Translations under genes and position numbers: made by a program
The notes under the pieces: generated by a model
Told to the model about the DNA's origin: nothing
What the model saw: only the letters and a program-made list of their open reading frames with translations
Database searches by the model: none
Shown here: positions 37,793-45,071 of the stretch, piece after piece
How the letters are laid out: each line of letters begins with the position of its first letter
How positions within the stretch are numbered: position 1 is the first letter of the stretch
Origin: Burkholderia ubonensis
GTDB lineage: Bacteria; Pseudomonadota; Gammaproteobacteria; Burkholderiales; Burkholderiaceae
Direction of reading: 5' to 3'
NCBI RefSeq assembly: GCF_902833085.1
Contig: NZ_CADFEB010000002.1
Coordinates: 744,001-808,000 of the forward strand
DNA length: 64,000 nt

Positions 37793-39292
37793 TTACTTGT
37801 GAATGCCGCCGAGCAGGCCGCCGATCAGCGACGTGACGGGGGCGAGCGGATTCGACGACGTGCCCGAGCTCGTCACTGCGCCGGTGCCGCCGGCCAGCGC
37901 CGGTGCGCCCGACGTCGCGCTGCCGGCCGCGGTGGTGACCGTGTTCAGCGCCCCGGTGACCGGCGCGAGCGGGCTGGCGCCGCTGGAGCCACCCGTCGCG
38001 CCGCCGAGTGCGCCGGTGACCGTGGAGATGAGACCCGTGACCGGTGCGAGCGGGCTGGTGGAGCCGCCGGTCGCGCCGCCAAGCGCCCCGGTGACGGTCG
38101 ACACGATGCCCGTGACCGGTGCGAGCGGGCTGGTGGAGCCGCCGGTCGCGCCGCCGAGCCCGCCGGTGACGGTCGACACGATGCCCGTGATCGGCGCGAG
38201 CGGGCTGGTGGAGCCGCCGGTCGCGCCGCCAAGCGCTCCAGTGACGGTCGACACGATGCCCGTGATCGGCGCGAGCGGATTGGTGACGCCGCCGCTGCCG
38301 CCGGTCAGCAGCCCGCCGACCGCCTTCACGGTATTGCCCGTTGACGAGACCGTGGTGCCGAGGCCGGTCGTGACCGGGTTGCCGCCCGTCGACGCGATCA
38401 TTGCGCCGGCCTGGTTCAGTCCGTTGCCGAGCGTGCCGAGCAGCGTGTTGACCGGCGCGCCGAGACCGGTTGCGGAGCCAACCGTCTGGGTCGTGTTGCC
38501 GACCATCGTCGTGATCGGCGTGATCACGGAGCTGACGGTCTGCGTGACTTGCTGGATCGGGCCGGTCGACAGGGCGTTGGTCAGCGTGTTGCCGCCGTTC
38601 GCGACGGTGTTGCCGACCGTCTGCACGAGGCCGCCGACGGCGCCGGTCACGGGCGCGAGCGGCGACAGCGGGCCGCTGCCGAGGCTCGTGACGAGATTGC
38701 CGGTCTGCGTGACCGCGTTGCCGAGCTGATTGACCACGCCGCCGGTGCTGGCCACCGTGACGCCGACCGGGTTGCTCGTCGCGCCGAGCTGGCCGAGCCC
38801 GTTGCCGAGGCCATCGCCGAGCGCGGTCACCGCGCCGCCGACGCTTTGCACGATGCCGCCGGCCGCTTGCGTCGTCTGCGGGTTGACGCCCGGCAGCGTC
38901 TGGCTGCCGACCACGGCGCCGAGACCCGACACGGTCGAACCGACGCCGGTCACGATGTTGCTGCTGCTGGCGAGCACGTTGCCGACCGGGTTCGACGACA
39001 CGCCCGACGTGCCGCTCGTGCCGCTGGTCGTCCCGCTCGTCGTGCCGCTGGTGCTACCACTCGTTGAACCGCTGGTGCCGCCGCTCGTGCTGCCCGACGT
39101 GCCGCTCGTCGAGCCCGACGTGCCGCCGCCGGACGTGGAAATCGAATCGCTGCCGCCGCCCGAGTTCGAGCCGCCGAGGCCCTTGCTGATCGAACCGGAG
39201 CCGCCGCAGGCGGACAGGGAAAGCATGGCTGCCACGGTGGCCGTGATCAGAGTCGTCCGGAGCGCGCCATGAGGGATAACCTGAGTGTCCAT
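37793..39292 (-). CDS. Repeat-rich lipoprotein, 'collagen-like' annotated family (paralogue 2)
   Basis: The 499-aa lipoprotein has lipobox LSAC (Cys29) followed by GG (outer-membrane type). Residues 30-105 are a low-complexity Ser/Thr/Gly linker (repeated SGSTSGT and SGTTSGT). The body has Val/Thr/Gly repeats, ending in four near-perfect 25-residue units of the form SPLAPVTGIVSTVTGALGG plus ATGGST. The ATG follows GAGGACGAA. It is the first gene of the minus-strand operon; a consensus sigma-54 promoter lies 52 bases upstream of the ATG. A rigid, Thr-rich stalk exposed at the surface is a reasonable guess; function is not established. Confidence 0.75.
   Translation of the reverse strand: MDTQVIPHGALRTTLITATVAAMLSLSACGGSGSISKGLGGSNSGGGSDSISTSGGGTSGSTSGTSGSTSGGTSGSTSGSTSGTTSGTTSGTSGTSGVSSNPVGNVLASSSNIVTGVGSTVSGLGAVVGSQTLPGVNPQTTQAAGGIVQSVGGAVTALGDGLGNGLGQLGATSNPVGVTVASTGGVVNQLGNAVTQTGNLVTSLGSGPLSPLAPVTGAVGGLVQTVGNTVANGGNTLTNALSTGPIQQVTQTVSSVITPITTMVGNTTQTVGSATGLGAPVNTLLGTLGNGLNQAGAMIASTGGNPVTTGLGTTVSSTGNTVKAVGGLLTGGSGGVTNPLAPITGIVSTVTGALGGATGGSTSPLAPITGIVSTVTGGLGGATGGSTSPLAPVTGIVSTVTGALGGATGGSTSPLAPVTGLISTVTGALGGATGGSSGASPLAPVTGALNTVTTAAGSATSGAPALAGGTGAVTSSGTSSNPLAPVTSLIGGLLGGIHK
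37965..38280. repeat. 75-bp in-frame tandem repeats
   Basis: A 75-bp unit, marked by GCGAGCGG at 38046, 38121, 38196 and 38271, repeats with very few changes; a more diverged unit with 6 extra bases precedes it (37965). The units encode the 25-residue repeats of paralogue 2. High DNA identity implies recent expansion or homogenisation and probable copy-number variation between strains. Confidence 0.9.
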
Positions 39293-39343
39293 TTCGTCCT
39301 CGCATTAAAACTAGTGTTGTGTTGAGTGGTGCGCGGACTACTC

Positions 39344-39359
39344 TGCAACTGTCGTGCCA
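39344..39359 (-). promoter_or_regulatory. Consensus sigma-54 promoter of the repeat-lipoprotein operon
   Basis: Read on the minus strand, TGGCACGACAGTTGCA matches the RpoN consensus TGGCAC-N5-TTGCA at every fixed position. Transcription should start near 39333, giving a 40-base leader to the ATG at 39292. Such promoters need an activator bound upstream; GTTACG repeats lie 130-175 bases upstream. Confidence 0.85.
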
Positions 39360-39488
39360 TTTCGGCGATCGATGGTTCGACGACGGGTTTTAAACGAGGT
39401 ATTTCCTTATGGGAAAAGGGCTTGCGTGAATTGAAAGATTGTTGAAAATGTTTGAGCGGCCGGAACCGGGGAGCGATTTCAACGGGTT

Positions 39489-39533
39489 CGTAACGTAACG
39501 TCACATCATTGGCGTTACGCGAGCGACGTAACG
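39489..39533. promoter_or_regulatory. GTTACG-type upstream activator element
   Basis: The stretch holds CGTAACGTAACGTCAC (39489-39504) and the inverted repeat GTTACG-N7-CGTAAC (39514-39532). The complement of the first part, GTGACGTTACGT, is identical to 2564-2575 before the candidate sRNA promoter. Position and symmetry suit an enhancer-binding protein of sigma-54. Confidence 0.5.
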
Positions 39534-39577
39534 TGCGGGGCAGGAGAGTGCGAACGGTCGTCTGTTTTATAGGTGGA

Positions 39578-39595
39578 TTAGATGTGCACATCTAA
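39578..39595. promoter_or_regulatory. Perfect 18-bp palindrome, candidate operator
   Basis: TTAGATGTGCACATCTAA is identical to its own reverse complement over 18 bases. It lies in the divergent region between the sigma-54 operon and flp, outside any gene. The sequence suggests a dimeric regulator; which one is unknown. Confidence 0.6.
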
Positions 39596-39771
39596 CCTAT
39601 CGTAAATCCTATGTGTAAAACGTACCGGAACGCCGTACAAATAGGGTGTGCTACGCATCGTTTTTTTCGATCAGGATTGTTAAAAGAGGTTGGAAATTAA
39701 AAGGGTTCGGAGATAAGATTCGTGGCAGTTGTAAGTTTTGTACGATTCGGTACACACGTTCGAGGAGATCT

Positions 39772-39801
39772 ATGACGCGAATGTTAATTTCCATCAAATG
39801 A
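39772..39801 (+). CDS. Possible 9-residue leader peptide upstream of flp
   Basis: A strong GAGGAG (39762-39767) precedes ATG by 4 bases; the frame reads MTRMLISIK and stops. It is followed by a hairpin (39807-39824) and lies 155 bases before flp. It may be a regulatory leader or a chance match. Confidence 0.25.
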   Translation: MTRMLISIK

Positions 39802-39955
39802 TGATCCGCGTCGTGCAGGACGCGCTATAAAGAATGGGCATCCGATCGTTGTCACGGCAAGTGTGGCAAACGGCGCGGAGCCAGGCCGGATATGCGAGGA
39901 CTCAAGCATCGTAAAAGCGGCCAGAGAAACAAACATACAGGCACGAGGAAATAAA

Positions 39956-40132
39956 ATGAAAGCAATGATGATTCGCTTCCTCAAGGAGGAAGACGGGGTG
40001 ACCGCGATCGAATATGGTCTGATCGCGGGGCTGATTGCTGTTGCCATCATGACGAGCGTCTCGGATATCGGCACTCGACTGGGTCAGGTGTTCACCAACA
40101 TCTACAACCAGCTGGCAACCGCCGCGGGCTGA
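39956..40132 (+). CDS. flp: Flp-type (type IVb) pilin
   Basis: The 58-aa prepilin is the main subunit of the Tad/Flp pilus. The leader MKAMMIRFLKEEDG ends at the Gly cleaved by the prepilin peptidase; the mature protein begins VTAIEYGLIAGLIAVAI, the Flp signature with the essential Glu and Tyr (positions +5 and +6), and forms one long hydrophobic helix. I start at 39956 after ACGAGGAA. It is the first gene of the tad locus, and only one flp gene is present. Pilus fibres mediate tight surface adherence and biofilm formation in other bacteria. Confidence 0.95.
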   Translation: MKAMMIRFLKEEDGVTAIEYGLIAGLIAVAIMTSVSDIGTRLGQVFTNIYNQLATAAG

Positions 40133-40208
40133 TCGCTGCGTTCGGCAGTCGTGGCGAGCGAGTCGCGATCGCGACTCGCTCGTTGTCGCACGCGCGTCCG
40201 GTTTCGAC

Positions 40209-40709
40209 ATGGCACTCCTGTTCAGCATCGGTATTTTCTTCGCCTGGGCGATGCTTGTCGCACTCGGCGATATCCGCTTTCGACGCGTACCGAATACGCT
40301 GGTCGTCGCGGGATTGATTGCGGGATTCGCAAGCACATTCGCGCATGCCAATCCATTCGGCATTTTCCCGAAGCAGGCATTAATCGGCATGCTGGTCGGG
40401 GCAGTCAGCCTTTTTCCCTTTTTCGCCTTTCGCGTCATGGGCGCAGCGGACGTGAAGGTATTCGCGGTGCTCGGCGCATGGTGCGGCGCGCATGCGCTGT
40501 TCTGGCTATGGGCGGTCGCGAGCATCGCGGCCGGCGTGCATGCGCTTGCGCTGATGGCGATGTCGAACACGTCGATCGGCGCGCTGCGGCAGCGCAGCGC
40601 GCCCGCGATGACGTTGGGCGGCCGGCGCGCGACGCCGTATGCCGCGTGCCTCGTGGCGCCGGCGGCAGGGTGGCTCGCGCATCTCGTCGCGTCAGGGGGC
40701 GTGCAATGA
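40209..40709 (+). CDS. tadV: Prepilin peptidase TadV/CpaA (A24 family)
   Basis: The 166-aa integral membrane aspartyl protease removes the Flp leader. It has about five membrane helices. The two catalytic aspartates lie in ALGDIRFRRVPN (helix 1-2 loop) and GAADVKVFAVLG (GxxDxK motif). It lacks the N-methylase domain of PilD, as is usual for TadV. Its stop overlaps the tadE start (ATGA). Confidence 0.92.
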   Translation: MALLFSIGIFFAWAMLVALGDIRFRRVPNTLVVAGLIAGFASTFAHANPFGIFPKQALIGMLVGAVSLFPFFAFRVMGAADVKVFAVLGAWCGAHALFWLWAVASIAAGVHALALMAMSNTSIGALRQRSAPAMTLGGRRATPYAACLVAPAAGWLAHLVASGGVQ

Positions 40710-41176
40710 CGACGCAGCGACAGCCGCGTGCACGGCGGCGCCAGCGGGGCGCGACGGCGGTCGAGTTCGCGCTCGTGTTCCCGCTGTTCTTCGTGATCTT
40801 TTATGCGCTCGTGTCGTACGGGCTGATCTTCGCGATCCAGCAGAACCTGACGCTGGCCGCGACCGAAGGTGCGCGGGCGGCGCTGAACTATGTGCCCGAG
40901 GCGAACGGCCAGGGGGCGCAGGCGCTGCAGGACCGCGCGAGTGCAGCCCGCAGGGCCGCGCAGAACCTGACCCGCTGGCTGCCGAACGTCGTGGTGCCGG
41001 CGCCGTCGTCGGCGGCGTGCAGCTACGACGCTTCGATGTACTGCGTGACGGTCACGGTGACCTACCCGTATGCGCAATATCCGCTGGTGCCGTCGCTGCC
41101 GCTGCTCGGCCTCGTGTTGCCGAGCGCGCTGACGAGCACGGCGACCGTGCAGATCAATCCGGCGACCATCCTGTGA
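40706..41176 (+). CDS. tadE: TadE-like pseudopilin
   Basis: The 156-aa protein has a basic N-terminus (MTTQRQPRARRRQRG) and the TadE signature GATAVEFALVFPLFFVIFYAL: a prepilin-peptidase site after Gly, Glu at +5 and a membrane helix. The C-terminal domain has two cysteines (SAACSYDASMYC). TadE-type minor pilins are needed for fibre assembly. The start at 40706 overlaps the tadV stop by four bases, a sign of coupling; the longer frame from 40151 is not real. Confidence 0.9.
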   Translation: MTTQRQPRARRRQRGATAVEFALVFPLFFVIFYALVSYGLIFAIQQNLTLAATEGARAALNYVPEANGQGAQALQDRASAARRAAQNLTRWLPNVVVPAPSSAACSYDASMYCVTVTVTYPYAQYPLVPSLPLLGLVLPSALTSTATVQINPATIL

Positions 41177-41271
41177 CGCAGCATGCGCGACGCGACCCCG
41201 ATGCGTGAACCCTGATCCGCACTTCGACACAACCGACACGACAACATCACTGACGGCACCCGACACTCACC

Positions 41272-42174
41272 ATGGCGAACAACCTGACCAAAATCATCGC
41301 CGGCCTGCTGATTGCGATCGCAGTCTTGCTGGGCATCTATGCATGGATGCTCGGGCGCGGTCCGGCCCGAGCGCCGGCGCCGGTCGTGGCGCAGGCCGCG
41401 GTGACGACGACGGTGGCGCTCGTCGTCGCCGCGCACCTGCTGCCGGCCGGGCAGGCGATCACCGCCGACGGGCTGAAGATCGTGCAGGCGCCGGTGTTGC
41501 CGGCGGGCGCATTCAGCGATCCGGACGCGCTCGTCGGCCGCGTGCCGGCGAACGACATCCTCGATGCGTCGCCGGTGCTCGCGGCCGCGCTGACGTCGGG
41601 GCTCGCGGACCAGGTGGCGCCCGGCGAGCGGGCGGTCGCGGTCAGGGTGGATGAAACGAGTGCGGTCGGCAACCGGCTGCGGCCCGGCAACTTCGTCGAC
41701 GTGTTCCTGAACCTGAAGCGCGAGGGCGGCGCCGGCGGCCAGACCGGCTCGGAGATTCCGCGTACGCAGGCGCGCCTGCTGCTGTCGAAGGTGCGCGTGC
41801 TGGCATTCGGCGATGCGACGCCCGATCGCGACGGCGCGGCTGGGCCGACGAGCATGGCGCGGACCGCGGTGCTCGCGGTACCGACCGCGCAGGTCGACGC
41901 GCTGACGCTGGCCGACGCGAACGGTCGCCTGACGCTCGCGCTGCGCAATCCGCACGATGACGAAATCGCCGCGCAGACCGTCGCGATGCGCACGATGGGC
42001 GAGCTCGGGCCGTCGGCCGTGGCGGCCACGGGCGTCGCGCTCGACGAGCTGTCCGCGTCGCGCGCGCGCAGCGCGCCACGCGAGCCGGCCGCGCCGCGCG
42101 CGCCGGTCATGGCGCGGCCGGGCGGCGGCATCGAAGTGATACGCGGCGGGCGGGCCGAGACGGTCGCCTATTGA
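41272..42174 (+). CDS. cpaB: Flp pilus assembly protein CpaB/RcpC
   Basis: The 300-aa periplasmic protein has one N-terminal anchor (IIAGLLIAIAVLLGIYAW), a SAF domain (about 45-105, VVAAHLLPAGQAITADGLK) and the RcpC domain (VAPGERAVAVRVDETSAVGNRLRPGNFVDVFL). RcpC proteins interact with the secretin and are thought to help gate or stabilise the outer membrane channel. Mid-operon, 47 bases ahead of the secretin gene. Confidence 0.92.
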   Translation: MANNLTKIIAGLLIAIAVLLGIYAWMLGRGPARAPAPVVAQAAVTTTVALVVAAHLLPAGQAITADGLKIVQAPVLPAGAFSDPDALVGRVPANDILDASPVLAAALTSGLADQVAPGERAVAVRVDETSAVGNRLRPGNFVDVFLNLKREGGAGGQTGSEIPRTQARLLLSKVRVLAFGDATPDRDGAAGPTSMARTAVLAVPTAQVDALTLADANGRLTLALRNPHDDEIAAQTVAMRTMGELGPSAVAATGVALDELSASRARSAPREPAAPRAPVMARPGGGIEVIRGGRAETVAY

Positions 42175-42221
42175 ACAACTTCTGAACGACAACCCGCACG
42201 GTCATCGAAAGCAGCGACACA

Positions 42222-43724
42222 ATGAAGAACACACTGATTGCATTCGCGATTGCCATCTGGACCCTGACAGGCGCGACGCTGGCCGCGGCGGCCGGCGCCG
42301 GCGCATCGATCGATCTCGCCGTCGGCTCGCAACGGCAGATCGCCGCCGGGCGCGCGCTGCAGCGGGTGGCGGTCGGCGACCCGTCGGTGGCCGACGTACT
42401 GATCATGAAGGGCAGCCGCGCCGGCGCCGTGCTGCTGGTCGCGAAGGCGCCCGGCTCGACGAACGTGATGCTGTGGGAGCGCGGCCGCGACGAGCCGACG
42501 GTATGGAACGTCAACGTCGTCGACGCGGCCGCGCATGCGGTGCTCGACAGCTCGACGCCCGACGCGAAGGCGTATGGCGACGTCGCGGTGCTGTCCGGTT
42601 CGGCGGCATCGCTCGATGCGCACGAGCGCGCCGCCGCGATCGGCCAGCACATGGCCGACAAGGGGGCCGACAAGGGCGGCGCAAGCTGGGGCGCGGGGGA
42701 CGCGGGCGCGACCGGCAAGCGCGGCGGCGGCGCGAGCGGAACGCTCGGCAAGGCCGGCAAGGGCGGCACGATGATCGACGCATCGACGGTCGGCGGCCGG
42801 AATACCGTGCAGGTCGACGTGCGCGTCGTCGAATTCAGCCGCTCGGTGCTGAAACAGGCAGGGCTGAACTTTTTCAAGCACAGCAACGGCTTCGCATTTG
42901 GCGCGCTGGGGCCCGGCGGGCTGCAATCGTATAGCTCGGCAACGAGCAGCACTTCGACGGGCGGCACGTCGACGAACGCGTCGCCTCCCGCAGACTACAC
43001 ATCCGGGCCCGGCACACTGTCGTTCATTCCGACACTGGCAACGCCGCTTGCATCTGCATTCAACCTTGTCGTGAACTCGACCGGCCGCGGCATTTTCGGC
43101 GACATCTCGATCCTCGAAGCAAACAACCTCGCACGCGTGCTCGCGCAGCCGACGCTCGTCGCGCTGTCCGGTCAGAGCGCGAGCTTCCTCGCGGGCGGCG
43201 AGATCCCGGTGCCGGTGCCGCAGGCGCTCGGCTCGACGGCGATCCAGTGGAAGCAGTACGGCGTCGGCCTGACGCTCACGCCGACGGTGCTGAGTGCGCG
43301 GCGCATCGCACTGAAGGTCGCGCCGGAATCGAGTCAGCTCGATTTCGTGCATGGCGTGACGATCAACAGCGTCGCGGTGCCCGCGATCACGACGCGCCGC
43401 GCCGACACGACGGTCGAGCTCGGCGACGGCGAGAGCTTCGTGATCGGCGGCCTGATCGATCGCGAGACGATGTCGAACGTCAACAAGGTGCCGGTGCTCG
43501 GCGACCTGCCGATCATCGGGGCGTTCTTCAAGACGCTCAACTATCAGCAGAACGACAAGGAGCTGCTGATCATCGTGACGCCGCACCTCGTCGCGCCGAT
43601 CGCGAAGGGCGCCTCGCTGCCGGCCACGCCGGGCGAGCTGTCCGAGCAGCGCGACGGCCCGGTGTGGCGGTCGTACCTCGGCGGCATCGCATCGCCCGAC
43701 GCGGCGCCGGGGTTTTCGAAATGA
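42222..43724 (+). CDS. cpaC: Outer membrane secretin CpaC/RcpA
   Basis: The 500-aa secretin forms the outer membrane gate for the Flp pilus. A signal peptide is followed by the pilus-type N-domain (QRQIAAGRALQRVAVGDPSV, residues 30-110), a Gly/Lys-rich linker (about 145-185), a BON-like segment (VDVRVVEFSRSVLKQAGLNF), and the secretin domain with NNLARVLAQPTLVALSG, the FLAGGEIPVP motif and the end VPVLGDLPIIGAFFK. The linker and a Ser/Thr-rich loop (about 240-260) are likely disordered. Confidence 0.93.
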   Translation: MKNTLIAFAIAIWTLTGATLAAAAGAGASIDLAVGSQRQIAAGRALQRVAVGDPSVADVLIMKGSRAGAVLLVAKAPGSTNVMLWERGRDEPTVWNVNVVDAAAHAVLDSSTPDAKAYGDVAVLSGSAASLDAHERAAAIGQHMADKGADKGGASWGAGDAGATGKRGGGASGTLGKAGKGGTMIDASTVGGRNTVQVDVRVVEFSRSVLKQAGLNFFKHSNGFAFGALGPGGLQSYSSATSSTSTGGTSTNASPPADYTSGPGTLSFIPTLATPLASAFNLVVNSTGRGIFGDISILEANNLARVLAQPTLVALSGQSASFLAGGEIPVPVPQALGSTAIQWKQYGVGLTLTPTVLSARRIALKVAPESSQLDFVHGVTINSVAVPAITTRRADTTVELGDGESFVIGGLIDRETMSNVNKVPVLGDLPIIGAFFKTLNYQQNDKELLIIVTPHLVAPIAKGASLPATPGELSEQRDGPVWRSYLGGIASPDAAPGFSK

Positions 43725-43760
43725 ACGCGGGGCGCGTCGTCGCGCGCTGTCTGACCGGGG

Positions 43761-45068
43761 ATGTCCCACATGAACGCGAGAACCCATTCGTTGGCTGAGC
43801 CCGCCGTGACCGACTACTTCGTATGCGCGTCGCAGCACGACCGGCATATCGGCTGGCTCGGCGAGACCCTGGTGCCGGCCGGCGCGGTGGAAGCCGCGCC
43901 GCTCGATCCGGCCGCGCTTGCACAGCGCATCGCGGGGCTCAATCCCGCGATCGTCTTCATCGATTTCTCCGGCGCGCAGGCGGCGGCGAGTGCGGCCGCC
44001 GCCGCGGTGCGGGTCGCGCATCCGGGGCTGCCGGTCGTCGCGCTCGGCACGCTCGCCGAACCGGAAAGCGCGCTCGCCGCGTTGCGGGCGGGCGTGCGCG
44101 ACTTCATCGACGTGTCCGGCGCCGCGGAAGACGCGCTGCGCATCACGCGCGGGCTGCTCGAGCACGCCGGCGGCGGCGAGCCGGCGAACCGTCACGGCAA
44201 GCTGGTCGCGCTGCTCGGCGCGCGCGCCGGAATGGGCGTGAGCACGCTGGCGGCGAACCTGTCGGTCTGGCTGCACAAGCGCGGGTCGGCGGGCGCGGCC
44301 GACGGTGCGGCAATCGGTGTATCGAGCGGTGCATCAAGCGGCGGCGCCACGTCGCTCGGCCGGCAGACGGCGCTCGTCGACCTCGGGCTGCCCACCGGCG
44401 ACAGCGCGCTGTTCCTCAACACGCGCTGCGAGTTTCACTTCGTCGAGGCCGTGCGCAACCTGCGCCGCATCGACCGCACGTTCGTCAACACCGCGCTGAC
44501 CCGCCATGCGAGCGGCGTCGCGCTGACGACGCTGCCACCGAACCTCGCCGACCTGCGCGAGGTGTCGTACGCGTCGTGCGTCGGCCTGCTGAACCGGCTG
44601 CGCGCGTTCTTCGACCAGCAGCTCGTCGATCTCGGCGGGTTCTCGAACCGGGAATTCGTCGCGCAGATCGCGGCGGCGTCCGACGAGGCGTGGCTCGTCT
44701 GCGACCAAAACGTCGCGTCGATCGTGTCGGCGGTCGACCTGCTCGAGGGGCTGCGCGATGCGGGCGTCGACAGCGGCAAGATGCGGCTCGTCGTCAACCA
44801 GTACGACCCGGCGCTCAGCCTGACGCCGACCCAGATCGCCGACCGCCTCGGCGTCGCGTTGCTGGCGACGCTGCCCGCGCGCCGCGTGCCGATCGGCCAG
44901 GCGGCGAACCAGGGCCGGCTCATCGTCGACACGGCGGAGCGCGACCCGTACGTGCGCGCCCTCGAGCCGCTCGCCGAGCGGCTGGCGGGCGCCGCCGCCG
45001 CACCGCGCGCCGCGTCGGGTCTTTCCGCGCTCAAGCGCTTCATTCAACCTTCGTCCAGGCGATCGTAA
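43761..45068 (+). CDS. tadZ: TadZ/CpaE pilus localisation protein (MinD-like)
   Basis: The 435-aa protein has an N-terminal receiver-like domain without a phosphorylation site (about 18-135) and a MinD/ParA-like domain. Its P-loop reads LGARAGMGVST: the Walker lysine is replaced by Val, and the expected second Walker residue pattern is ALVDLG. Degenerate P-loops occur in TadZ, which positions the Tad machine at the pole in other species. An Ala/Ser/Gly insertion (about 178-200) follows the P-loop. tadA starts 3 bases after its stop. An ATG at 43770 is an alternative start. Confidence 0.9.
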   Translation: MSHMNARTHSLAEPAVTDYFVCASQHDRHIGWLGETLVPAGAVEAAPLDPAALAQRIAGLNPAIVFIDFSGAQAAASAAAAAVRVAHPGLPVVALGTLAEPESALAALRAGVRDFIDVSGAAEDALRITRGLLEHAGGGEPANRHGKLVALLGARAGMGVSTLAANLSVWLHKRGSAGAADGAAIGVSSGASSGGATSLGRQTALVDLGLPTGDSALFLNTRCEFHFVEAVRNLRRIDRTFVNTALTRHASGVALTTLPPNLADLREVSYASCVGLLNRLRAFFDQQLVDLGGFSNREFVAQIAAASDEAWLVCDQNVASIVSAVDLLEGLRDAGVDSGKMRLVVNQYDPALSLTPTQIADRLGVALLATLPARRVPIGQAANQGRLIVDTAERDPYVRALEPLAERLAGAAAAPRAASGLSALKRFIQPSSRRS

Positions 45069-45071
45069 GCG

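Larger units (their letters stand above)
39293..39955. other. 663-base control region between the repeat-lipoprotein operon and the pilus locus
   Basis: No conventional gene is present. The part from about 39600 to 39860 is clearly richer in A/T than the genome around it. It contains, left to right: a minus-strand sigma-54 promoter, GTTACG elements, an 18-bp perfect palindrome, short GTAC inverted repeats (39741-39754), a 9-codon ORF, a 6-bp hairpin (39807-39824) and a -10-like TATAAA (39826-39831) before flp. Confidence 0.7.

Noticed and set aside
37965..38280. Regular repeats resembling a CRISPR array
   Set aside because: Units are contiguous, 75 bp, in frame and encode the protein repeat; there are no unique spacers and no cas genes.
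36412..39292. True collagen-like Gly-X-Y proteins
   Set aside because: Despite the usual database name, no run of Gly at every third residue is present in either lipoprotein.
39826..39831. TATAAA as a firm flp promoter
   Set aside because: No acceptable -35 lies 16-18 bases upstream, and no sigma-54 match exists in front of flp, so the promoter remains unassigned.
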